Below, piece after piece: positions 12,199 through 22,804 of a stretch of DNA of 64,000 bases. The stretch is from Heliocidaris tuberculata (Eukaryota > Echinodermata > Echinoidea > Camarodonta > Echinometridae). The notes beneath the pieces were generated by a model. The model had not been told where the DNA came from and did no database searches. It worked only from the letters and a program-made list of their open reading frames with translations. Numbering within the stretch: position 1 is the first letter of the stretch; every line of letters starts with the position of its first letter. The stretch covers positions 23,542,359 through 23,606,358 of the forward strand of contig CM046832.1 in NCBI GenBank assembly GCA_025618425.1. Direction: 5' to 3'. The position numbers were made by a program, and so were the translations under genes.

Positions 12199-13538
12199 CA
12201 GTGTGTCCCAGAAAAAAAGGAAACCGAATATCATGGCAGAAATGTTCTGTCATAATTAATATTTTCATTGATGAGATATTGTATGACAAGCTCTGTTTCT
12301 CCTCTATTTTGATGCACAACTCAATATATATCATTCACGCATGGTTGAATTAAAACAATGGAAAGTGATGCTAACAAAATTTCATTTGCACGCACAAAAT
12401 GCAATTTTGGGTGAGTGTTTAGGGTAGTAAACGTAATTACTTTGACAAAAGAAAAACATCACATACAAATTCATAATTTTCTCTTTTATAAGACACCCCA
12501 TGCCTAAAAGGTGAATGATGTATGCTAGAGAACAGGTAAAATGAAAACATGCTTGATTTCTGCCGAAATGAGTGGATAGTTGAGTAAGAAGCCATTCAGC
12601 TTTCCTGACCTAACAGTTAACAATGCACTTAATGCTTGGGTACATTTACACAAACATGGGGAATGAAAAGGAATATTAGAGATGGTTGGGGTATAAAAAG
12701 GCTGAAAATTAAGCAAACCATCAGCTTGCCTGACAATGCAGCTGACCACTGAACAAAGGGTGTTCATCGTAACGAAATCCTCTTCCTAACCGGCAGTTCT
12801 TCTTCGACCAGATCGACCCTTGTTTACAGTGAGGATCGTCCCTTCCTGCTGATATTTTCTTATGTTTCTCCATAATGTAGACTTCCCAGGAACTGGATCT
12901 GGATATCTCTCATAGAAGGCTGCAGAAGTGCTGCAGGCTCCCAGAGTGAGCCCATTCTGTTACGATGAACACCCTTTGTTCTGTGGTCAGTTGCATGGTC
13001 AGGCAAGCTAATGGTTTGCTTAAATTTCAGCCTTTTCATACTCCAACCAACTCTAATGTTCCTTTTCATTCCCCATGTTTGTACAAATGCACCCAAGCAT
13101 TAAGTCCATTGTCAGCTGATAGGTCAGGAATGCTAAATGGCTTCTGACTCAACTGTCCAATCATTTGGCCACAAAATCAATCATATTTTCATTTTACTTG
13201 TTCTCTGGCATACATCATTCATTTTTTAAAGCATGAGCTGTCATATAAAAGAGGAAATTGTTAATTTTTATGTGATGTTTTTCTTTTGTCAAATTGATTA
13301 CGTTTACTACCCTAAAAACCCACTCAAAGTTGTAATTTGTGCGTGCAAATGAAATTTTGGTAGCACCAATTTCCATTGTTTTGATTCAATCATGCGTGAA
13401 TTATGAATAATAATTTTTGCATCAAAATGAAAGAAAAGAAGCAGAGCTCTCTACATGTATATCTCATCAAGGAAATTATTCGTTATGACAGAAAATTTCT
13501 GCCATGAAATCCGGTTTCCTTTTTTCTGGGACATACTG
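12199..13538. mobile_element. Mariner/Tc1-like foldback element with transposase relic
   Basis: Ends CAGTGTGTCCCAGAAAAAAA and its imperfect reverse complement TTCTGGGACATACTG, each flanked by TATA, which fits a TA target. The two halves are diverged inverted copies of about 575 bp (12199-12775 and 12963-13538) around a central unique part. That centre holds a broken transposase N-terminus (next entry). Confidence 0.8.
12795..12985 (-). pseudogene. Transposase N-terminal helix-turn-helix relic (DUF4817-like)
   Basis: Reading the minus strand, one frame gives LTTEQRVFIVTEWAHSGSLQ. After a frameshift near 12925 the next gives AAFYERYPDPVPGKSTLWRN and GTILTVNKGRSGRRRTAG, then a stop. This is the pattern of the DUF4817 helix-turn-helix domain at the start of mariner/IS630-type transposases (EQRVxIVxxY...FxxxFP...RSGRxR). 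The catalytic DDE/D part is absent. Not functional. Confidence 0.7.
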
Positions 13539-13703
13539 TATATTGTGTCCACCTGAAACCGAGTTGGCCAAACTTATCTTTGCATGGTTTCATGATAGTA
13601 TACAAATATATACTGTCATGTACACGCAAATGAATGTCGTCACCTATGGTCGTTACAATGTAGGACGCACTTTTCGTGGGTGATGTCATACGCCGTAAAT
13701 AGT

Positions 13704-13732
13704 ATCCGTGAATAGTGTTACTATTCACGGAT
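13704..13732. repeat. Perfect hairpin, 13-bp arms, 3-nt loop, next to a TGACGTCA site
   Basis: ATCCGTGAATAGT then GTT then ACTATTCACGGAT. It is followed by the palindrome TGACGTCA at 13735-13742, the cAMP-response-element consensus. It lies about 170 bp past the end of the foldback at 12199-13538. No gene was found nearby, so a regulatory role is unsupported. Confidence 0.6.
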
Positions 13733-13742
13733 CGTGACGTCA

Positions 13743-16605
13743 GATGTTACCCTCCATGGCAATGTGCTCATTTGCATGAGGCTAGTGGGAATTGTATCTT
13801 GTCACATGACGAGCATTTAGTTTGCAGGCACAAACCCTGGTCAGTCGTAAAAGAGAGACTGCACTATAAGACTACCATAGGCCATGTACTATAGCTGCTC
13901 CTGACACAGGACACAACCAGAAGGTAGCTGGATTTAGGCTTCTCTCAAGACACAATGATTTTCTGATAAAGTGTTAAATTAGGGTCTGTGCTTGCAGACT
14001 AACGAGCATTGGACTAATTAATTGCGCAGATTGTTTTCATGACGGATATAAACTGGTATATAAAGTTTCATTCTTTGTCAGAAAGATGCATACAATGCCT
14101 GGTAATTGTTAAATTTCTTTGAACTAGGATTTTAGCACATCTGGTACATGTAATTGTATATATTAAGTTGATAGCTCTACTTGAGCTTGCCCGAGACCAA
14201 ATATCAAGTAAAATGATACCTGTACTTTGATGTCATTTTCTGTTCATGGTTCCATAATCCTTGGTATCGTATGGGACATCAAAAGCCTAAAATACCCAAA
14301 ACTTGCCAATATAAATTCTGCAGTTTTAAAGAGGTATTTTAACCATGCCAGAACACTGGTATATTAAAGGACCTTTCATTATGCCAGACCTTCTAGTAAT
14401 TCAAAGATACATACTTGCAGGTGAAAAATAATATGAAAAAGAAATCTCGACTCAAGATCGCAGAGTTGTAAATGCTTTTGGTATAAGTCTATTATTTAAC
14501 TTCTACTATAATTTCTAACCCCATGATGCTGTTACTACAACTGAACGACAAAGATCTGTATCTCAGTACCCCCAAATTATTTCAACATATCGGGTTAAAT
14601 GTAATATCCCCATTTCCATGTTCTAAACCCGAGCATGCAGCATTTTATATGGAATACATTTTTGCAATCAATGTAAATTCAAATTGTACTCCAATTTTAA
14701 TACATCAACTCTATCAATTTCAATATTTTTTTCTCATACCTCTGGGCTACAAAACCTTGTATATGTTTCTTCTTGAAATGTAGATCAATAAATTTTAAAG
14801 TTACATATCATGGAACACTGTTTATATAACATAAAAGAAACTTAAGAAAAATTTGTATCCTAAATTCAATTTTAGGGCTATATATAGGTTATTTACTAGA
14901 TCACAATTTGAGGGTAAATAAAGAAACAGATAGATTCGAACAATGAAATTGTCTTTCAATTACGTAGATAAATCTTTATTGCAATAATCCATGCTCATGC
15001 TCAAATTCAAACTTCATACTGTTCAGAACAATCTGCAAAAATAATCTCTTTGATAATCAATAGTATCACTATACATTAATCAAAACATAAATAGCTTTAC
15101 AAATTCCACAAAAACATATAAATATACATTATGACATACAGAGGGGGAACATATTCTGGACATAGGTGACCATATAATTAAAGATTCGAAGCTTAGCACA
15201 TAAAATAAAGGAGTTGATGAAAATAATAGGCAAACAATAACAATAAGCTATTGATGATGAATTACACAGATGCCAACAGAGAAATTCAAACATAATCATG
15301 GAAGTATAGACAGAAATTTATCTACACATCAGAACAGCCTATCAAAACTTTGCACATAAACCATTTCACCTACATGCAGCAATGTAATTCAGGGAGTAAA
15401 AATTATGAAAAAAGGATTCTGCAGGAACTGCATGATTAAAGTATTTGACACAAATAACTCATTAATGCGATTATATATGCAGACCGACAATATTTGATTT
15501 TAAGGCACTTGATGTTATTGGAATATCTATTCAAATTCCAAATTGATTTGCATTGATATAAAGTTCTGTCACAAGGGGAAAAAAATGGTACAGAACAAAA
15601 CCAACAACAAAAATTAACACATCAATTAAAGAAGTGGACACATACAACAAAAACCCATCAAAGACCCATCCACAAATAATTTCCACGAAATAAAATAAAT
15701 GATATATTCTGATAGTAGCTCTTTGCTTATATGATTTTCTTGTAATGCTATTGAAAGGAAATTTGGAATAGAAGAACATAGAAAGGATAAATAAGGATTA
15801 CGTTTAGGTAGACAACATGGATTTCTGTCAACAGTGCAAAGGTAGTACTGACGGAAAGGTGATAAGCTACAAAGGAATGATGGAATTCATGTAACACACA
15901 TCATACTATATGTACAATAATGGATTTCAAAGTATGGTATTTCTCAATCAAAATCCAAAATGAAATATTTGAGTCAGTGGCTCATTTTCTAAGCAAATTA
16001 AAATCCTACCACTTCACAAACAACAAACCAATGTATACTTGCAAATACTTCATTGAAGTAAAAAAAAAAAAAAGTCCAATGTTTTCTTTAGACAGACTAC
16101 TAATAAATCTTGATATGAAATTAACGAGCTTACATATTTTGCATAAAGTCAAAGGTTTAAAGAAAAAAACAACAACTAAAACTCTATCATTAGATCTGCT
16201 TGAAGAAAACATATAACAGTCTGCACAGCACACATAAAACTATGCTACTAGCATTCTATACATCTGTTTGAAGAAAAATAAAAAGAGAAATATCTAGGAT
16301 AGTTTAACTGAGGCTCTGTTTAGAGATTGCCTTTGTTTCTCACTGCTCAAACGATTAATGTGATGGCATTACCCATAAGTAAACTTATCGTTCAGAAACA
16401 AATGTATAGGAAGTCATTTTTAGAGTATCAAGGGTTTTGAACAACTCCCTTTCTACATAACCTTGCAGAGAACTATTGTTTATCTCAATATGCACATGCA
16501 ACATATATGGAAGTATTTCAAAGTCTAATTTGTTACAGGTTATTTATCACCCCCTCAAGGCGGCCAACGAAGATGCAATTCACAACTTTAAATGTCTGTC
16601 TTGAC
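13743..16605. other. AT-rich intergenic or distal 3' region, no supported gene
   Basis: No splice-linked frames and no recognisable repeats except A/T runs. On the minus strand an AATAAA follows at about 14971-14979 (reads TTTATT on plus). It would fit a very long SLC26 3' UTR but is only a possibility. Confidence 0.35.
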
Positions 16606-17060
16606 CAGTGTTGGGTACCTTGAGATCGATCTTGATCTCTAGACCAGTCTCGAGATTGGAATCAGTAACCTCGATCTTGTTCTTGATCTCGAAGGTGTTG
16701 GTCTTGATCTTGATCTTGATCTTGGAGCTTCTGTTCTCTGAATTTTCGCTCAAGATCGCTCAAGATCAACATTGTTATTACGTAAATTATTAAATGAAAA
16801 AGCTTTAAAAATCATTCGCCAATTGGCGAAAACATGACTCAGTGTTGGGTACCTCGAGATCGATCTTGATCTCGAGACCAGTCTCGAGATTGGCATCAGT
16901 AACCTTGATCTTGATCTTGATCTCAGACATATCTGATCTTGATCTCAGATGTTCTAATCTCGATCCTGAGATGCGGATCTTGATCTTGATCTGGATCTCG
17001 GACTGTCTAATCTTGATCTTGATCTTGATCTCGGACCCTCTGGTCTTGGACCCAACACTG
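16606..17060. mobile_element. hAT-like element (455 bp) with GATCTT/GATCTC arrays
   Basis: Left end CAGTGTTGGGTACC, right end GGACCCAACACTG, with flanking 8-mers GTCTTGAC and ATCTTGAC (7 of 8 identical) as the likely target duplication. A second left end starts at 16840 (CAGTGTTGGGTACCTCGAG), so the element contains an internal tandem copy of its first ~110 bp or a nested insertion. The interior is mostly repeats of GATCTT and GATCTC with TCTCGAGACC-type palindromes. Confidence 0.8.
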
Positions 17061-17987
17061 ATCTTGACCTGTATATTTGGTGCACGGATATTCTGAATAC
17101 TAATCCCAACTTACACTTTGTTACAGAACTTACTGCAATTAATACTACATGTAACTGGGGCCGAAAATCTTGTATACTTCAGGAATAACGGGTAAACTTT
17201 ATATTCTTTCTGTACATCACATACATTTTATAAAACTTCATTCAATGTGGTGGAAGAAACAGACTCTTTGATCAGTAGATTCTTTTAAAACTCACTACTT
17301 CATTATTCAAGTTAAAAAAGCTACTCATATTGATCTTTCATTTAATACTGTATAAACATATCCACAATACTCCTATTTTGATACTGTTTCACCTCTGAAA
17401 CTGTAATTCTCTGTACCAATAGCAATACAACACTACAGTAATCTTTGACTTTATTTCACACACGGACACCATATTTTTAAATGCATTATTTATAGGATTA
17501 TCTTCAAGAATCACATTTGTATATATACATGTCTGGTCTATAACTGATCAAATTGCACCATTTAGGGAGAGTTTGGACAACTGAATTGTTATCTTTGTGG
17601 CAAAGCATGGCAAAGTTAAGTTTTCTGATTAACATCATGTCGAGTGATGAATAAACCTTTGTAAATTAGGCTGGCGAGTCTGAAAAAAAGTCACCCTTGA
17701 TAACAAAATCACAGCAAGCTGATCAAAATAACAAAACAACCAGACAATCATATAGCTCCCTTCACAGCTGCCAACCTTATACAGCTTGTAATTTTACTCC
17801 TGTATGGTGTCAACCAGAAAGTTTTGTCTATAATTGATATCGCCATGCCAACCATGAGACAACAGTTGCTTCTCTATTGTTAACACTTCACATATCATGA
17901 ATGAGGGTACAAGTATCGATGAAAATCTTGTACAAAGTCTTTGAACTTATTGCATTGTCGCTTCTGTGCTTGATTTATATGCAGGCA

Positions 17988-18294
17988 TGGGCGCAAATCC
18001 AGGGGGGACAGGGGGACATGTCCTGCCCACCTTTTTGAAGATAGGTGAATGTCCCTCCCCCCCCCCCCCCCCCACCTTTTTGAATAACCCTTTTTTTTTT
18101 TTTTTTGCTTGTCAGAGAATTTTGGAGGAAAACTAGACCCCAAAAATGTGATAACCTCTTTTTTTTTTTTTTTTTTTTTTTTTTGGGGGGGGGGTTGTCA
18201 GAAATTTTTTTTTCAGACATTGCGGACAAGTACAAAAGTTAAATCATGTGGTGACCCCCCCCCCCCCCCAATTTCAAAATGGATTTGAGCCACT
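17988..18294. mobile_element. Partial hAT-like polyC/polyT element
   Basis: Left GGGCGCAAATCCAGGGGG pairs with right GGATTTGAGCCACTG. The interior has CTTGTCAGAGAATTTTGGAGG and long T, G and C runs shared with the other copies. No intact target duplication was read. Confidence 0.5.
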
Positions 18295-18646
18295 GTATGA
18301 AGGCCTTTACGCAGTTGCATCATAAAATAGTCCCTTCTAATCTTACAGACAGCTCATGTCAACTTTTCATGCACAAACCTGTGATCTGACAACATCATAT
18401 ATATCTTGTAAGGTTATTACATTGTACATACACAATAGCTCTTTTCCTTCTTGTATATGCCTATCCCCTCTGTTCATGAGGCATGTCTGGGTTCAGGGGG
18501 GAAAACACTCTGTTCCTCATATAGAACATAAACTTGAGAACCCTGCGTGTAGGAGAGTCACACCCTTATGCATTTTAATACACTACAATTTTCAAAATGA
18601 GTAGGGTGTAGAGCCTGCAATATCCACATCTCTCAGATATCTTAAG

Positions 18647-19890
18647 CAGTGCTGTAGTCGAGTCCATCCCATCCGAGTCCGAGTCCGAGTCCGAGTCCTG
18701 GCATCCGAGTCCCAAGTCCTGGACATCCGAGTCCGAGTCAGAGTCCGAGTCCGAGTCCGAGTCCGAGTCCCGATGGGAACATCTTAAATTGCAAATTTTT
18801 TTTACGTCACATTATTTTCATTATGATAAATGCCTTACTGTGAACTCTCAATAACATAAATAGTTTCTGGTTCATTGAAAACTTCCATTGTCATAGAATT
18901 TAATTTATTGTAACTTTTCTTAGTACGAATGCGGACAACTATAAAGGCTTGCTCACAAAAAGTGATTTGTCACCGTGACATGTCGCTTGGTGCTTAAGAA
19001 GATTAAGTTCAGTAAGATTTCCAGCTATTAACACTAAAAATTCTGACAGAAGGTAAGAAAATTGAATTGGAAATGTTGAGATAAATGTCTATGGTTAGAT
19101 TTTCGGTGATGGTTTGGTGTAATGGTGGAATTTCAGAAGTTTTAATGACCAAAATACTGAACAAGTGTGAACAAATGGCTCATATGTGAACAAGCTTTAT
19201 CAGGCCAAGTATTTTGCTTGTATCCGGAGTAATTATGGAGAGTTGACTCTATATTGTTTCTGTGATACCTCAATGAAGAAAAGATACATAAATTAATGTT
19301 TGTTCATTTCAAAGGCCTATGATTTATCTTTTATCAATTATAAGTCAACAGAACAAAAAGATAACAAGTTGAATGCCATTAAAGCCAGATTATAGAAAAG
19401 AAAGTTTCCAACTGAAATGGAAAAAGTATTCTGTTTGAGACTGCCCAAGATATCCCAGGCTGGGGTCTATGGAGAAACGTGTGTTATAGATTAATCCATC
19501 TCTAAATGCTTAATATCAATTTCAATACTTGTCTGTGTCATACGTGTATAACGAGTGTATACGAGCATAAAACGACTAATCTTAATGTCTATCATCTATT
19601 TGGGCACATTCTCGTACCGTTACGGCGATCGATATTTTAAAGTTCATGTTCAAAATACCGCTCAATCGAGCAAGGTGCGCGAAAATAGCAGGGGTTTTTT
19701 GCGTGCCCTGGGGTAATTTTTTAAGCTAAAATTAAAAGCGGAAAACGGAAAAATTGCCAGTCTCGTTGCCGGTCTCGGCTCGATCGCCCGAGTCCTTGTG
19801 GCTCGCGTCTGAGTCCGAGTCCGAGTCCCGAGAAATAGGGACTCGAGACCGGTCTCGAGTCCGAGTCCGGACTCGAGTCCTACAGCACTG
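18647..19890. mobile_element. hAT-like non-autonomous element, copy 1 (1244 bp), hexamer arrays at its ends
   Basis: Starts CAGTGCTGTAGTCGAGTCC and ends GGACTCGAGTCCTACAGCACTG-type reverse complement. It is flanked by a perfect 8-bp target duplication ATCTTAAG (18639-18646 and 19891-19898). CAGTG ends with 8-bp duplications are the mark of the hAT superfamily. Just inside both ends lie arrays of GAGTCC hexamers (18668-18775 and 19800-19870). No long ORF. Lies downstream of the SLC26 gene. Confidence 0.9.
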
Positions 19891-19898
19891 ATCTTAAG

Positions 19899-22022
19899 TT
19901 TGTATATAGGCTACATAGTAACATGTAGTGCAGTCATCTTCACACAGTGAAGCAGTATTAATATACAGAAGACGACGAAAAAGAATAAGATGAAATGTGC
20001 ATTCAAAATGTGTTGACTTATCAATCTCTTCCTCAGTAACCTTATTGACTGCATTCTACGGAATAATGCATTTCAGCCCAAATTTATATTAAAATGTGGC
20101 TAGAAGCTTACAAAACAAACCAAAATGTGAATGCAATATAAGAACAAGTTGGAATATACAATAAATGAAAGAGTTATATATAACCAAGTACCACTCCTCT
20201 ATGGGAGAAGAAAAGAAAGGGGAAAAAATATTCTTCATCCCAAATCTACTGCATGCCATGAATCCAATACAAAAATATTTCTCCTTTAATACAAATAAAA
20301 CAAGAAAAGAATAAATACAAAAGCACCTCTTATGACGGGAATACACTTTAACACTAGACTCTTGAGGCAAAACTCTACACCAAGAATTTTGTGCACTATA
20401 AGCCGGTCTTAAGGGAAATGTCAAAATATTTGAACTCTTCAGTTACAAATTGTGAATAATCCAGCTGCTTTATCTACTCTTGTCCATTTGGTGGGAACTT
20501 AGTGTACAGTGCTGATCGAATCACTAGGAGAGAGAGAGAGAGAGTGTGAGAAAGGGAGCCACCTATTTCCCTCATTTCTTTGCTATGGAACTTTGTCTCC
20601 AGTCTCTAAAAGAACTTTTATTTCTAATCCACTATACAATTAAAGAAGATTACAATGAATTATATCAATCAGGAAACAAAACAACAACAACAAAAAAAAG
20701 ATTTTTTTTTTTATACCTCACACATCTGGACCATTAAACTATCTGACAGAAATTCACTTGAATAGAAAATTTACAGATCTTAGAGGGGTCATAACAAGAT
20801 ATGAAAATATAAGAGCATATTTCATTTGCCCATCTCAAAACATATAAATCTGAGAGTTTTTTAAATATAGGGTATCATGAAAAGCCATATTAAGATGACT
20901 AAACTAAGCAAACTGGAGAAACGATAATACTTCTCACTTTAATGTTGCATAAAATCATGTTAATATGATACAAAGAGTATATGACCTTTGAATGGAAGAA
21001 TTCTACTTCATTTCAACATGTATTTAATTATAAAAATATGGCTTCTATTGGATAATAGTGATATGATACAGGTACTCAAACTCTGTATAAAAATAATACA
21101 AAAAATATAATCATGAAGATGTTGCTGCTTTACGCCAGTTCTATAAATGTTTGCAAATGTTATGACAATAAATAGCTTTCATATATTTTAATATACTTCA
21201 CTATTAATGAGTCCAATAAGTGCTGCCAACACAATACATATTAATTTCATTCTAGTTTATAAAATGTCTGTAGATTAAAAAAGAATTTTGCTACATTGTA
21301 CTTAATCTTTCATTTTTCAAGATATTATTATCTTCAACATCACTATCATTATTTTCATATAGTAATTACATGATAACAATGTAATCATATGCACTTTTGC
21401 AATACAAACATCATTAAATGATAATCGCCAGTTCAATCATGTAATGTCTTGATTCAATATCACATACAACGTATAGTGCTTGAATAGAGAATGCAGAAGG
21501 AATATGAACATTGCAAGGAGAAGAAGCACCATTAATAAAGCAAAACCTCATTCTTTTATGTCACTTAACTATACTACACTGGGAAGTTATTTGATATTAT
21601 TACGCACCCAAAGCCTAAGCCATGCTTAAGTCGGAACACAAGTATCATAAGGTCATATTGCGTCCATAAAAAGTTCAAAAAAGGTGTAGAAACATGGCAC
21701 AGCAAGTCACATCAAACAAATAGTTTCCCTGCAGGTCAGACTTAAGTACATGTACACACAGACATGTGCTATGATTTAAAACTCCCAGCTACATGTGACT
21801 ACGTTAAGATGAGGCTCAAGGGTGCCATTCAGTTGCATTGTGGCATACTTAAAGCTTTAGACCAGTCAAATAAAGTTTGAGCCATGTACGATTGCGACCT
21901 GTCCCAACATCAGTGTGGAAATTTTAAAAAATGAGATCAGGATCCTGTCTTAAAAAGAGTTGCATCTGTTCCAAACTGATAAGTCCTCCAGTCAATCATA
22001 AAGTTGCAATGACCTATCTCTT
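19899..22022. other. AT-rich region downstream of SLC26, no supported gene
   Basis: Nothing coding; a short (GA)n at 20529-20545. Could be 3' UTR or intergenic. Confidence 0.35.
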
Positions 22023-22446
22023 AAGCCCACTGCACACTACACGATCGGTCTGCGATCCAATTTCAGAAGAAAATGTAATAGCATTTGATGATATAAACAT
22101 TTAAACACATAACATATTTTTGATTGAGAGTCTGAATATTCATACAGATAGTAAAATTTAAAAAATATGGCCTATTGCAAGCTTTCTAGTCAGAGGAAAG
22201 GCCAAATCGGCTCTGAGTCACAGTGACGTCGGAGCAGTCCTACGATTGTCTACCATTTGAAACTCATTTGGCCTTTATTCTGGGTATATGGCTGACAGTG
22301 CACCCAAACCCTATGTTTAGTATTCATATTATTGTTCAGAACCTGAGTCAGGTAGATTTTGTTTGTTAAAAATGCCCATATTTAATGCTATTGCGATTTA
22401 TTTCCAAAATCTGATCGCAGTCGATCGCATAGTGTGCGATGGCTTT
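22023..22446. mobile_element. ~424-bp inverted-repeat element, family A copy 2
   Basis: Starts AAGCCCACTGCACACTACAC and ends GATCGCATAGTGTGCGATGG plus CTTT. Sits 240 bp after the SLC26 stop codon, so it is probably within the 3' UTR. A truncated third copy end lies at 28961-29000 next to exon 7. Confidence 0.75.
22397..22402 (-). promoter_or_regulatory. Candidate poly(A) signal AATAAA for the SLC26 gene
   Basis: The first minus-strand AATAAA after the SLC26 stop codon lies 286 nt downstream. It falls inside the inverted-repeat element at 22023-22446, so the transposon may supply it. Another AATAAA follows about 130 nt further on. Whether either is used cannot be judged from sequence. Confidence 0.25.
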
Positions 22447-22687
22447 ATATACCAAATTGCCACTGATATCAATTTAAAGTAAACTTGCGATCGATTTGGA
22501 TCAATTGCAACTCTGTAAGTTCTTAGGATGGCATGATGGCAGTACACAAAGTTGCTTATAAATCCTCTATCAAAAAGCTGGAAGAACATGTCCAACAGAA
22601 GGTTGTGGCTCAATATTCAAGGGAAGTTATTCTATGAGTTGCAGCAGTATAAAATCATCTTGAGGTCACTCAGTCTATGGAAGGTAT

Positions 22688-22804
22688 TCAAATATTTGAT
22701 TCAAAAGTTTCTGGAGACAGTGTTTCATCTTCTTCAGTGGTAGAGAGATGATATTTGACCACAGCACCAGGGTCAGATACCAAGCGACAGGATGGACTTG
22801 CTAG
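22688..22804 (-). CDS. SLC26 coding exon 15 (residues 773-810) and stop
   Basis: Acceptor TTGCAG|CTAGCA; stop TGA at 22690-22688. Encodes a short cytoplasmic tail rich in Ser, Thr and Glu ([20 protein letters not shown]). The last residues S-N-I fit a class I PDZ-binding pattern (S/T-x-hydrophobic), as also found in vertebrate SLC26A3 and A6 tails; function is inferred only. Confidence 0.92.
   Translation of the reverse strand, partial: LASPSCRLVSDPGAVVKYHLSTTEEDETLSPETFESNI

Noticed and set aside
13735..13742. TGACGTCA as a cAMP-response promoter element
   Set aside because: The motif is exact but no gene start was found nearby, and one 8-mer is expected by chance over this length.
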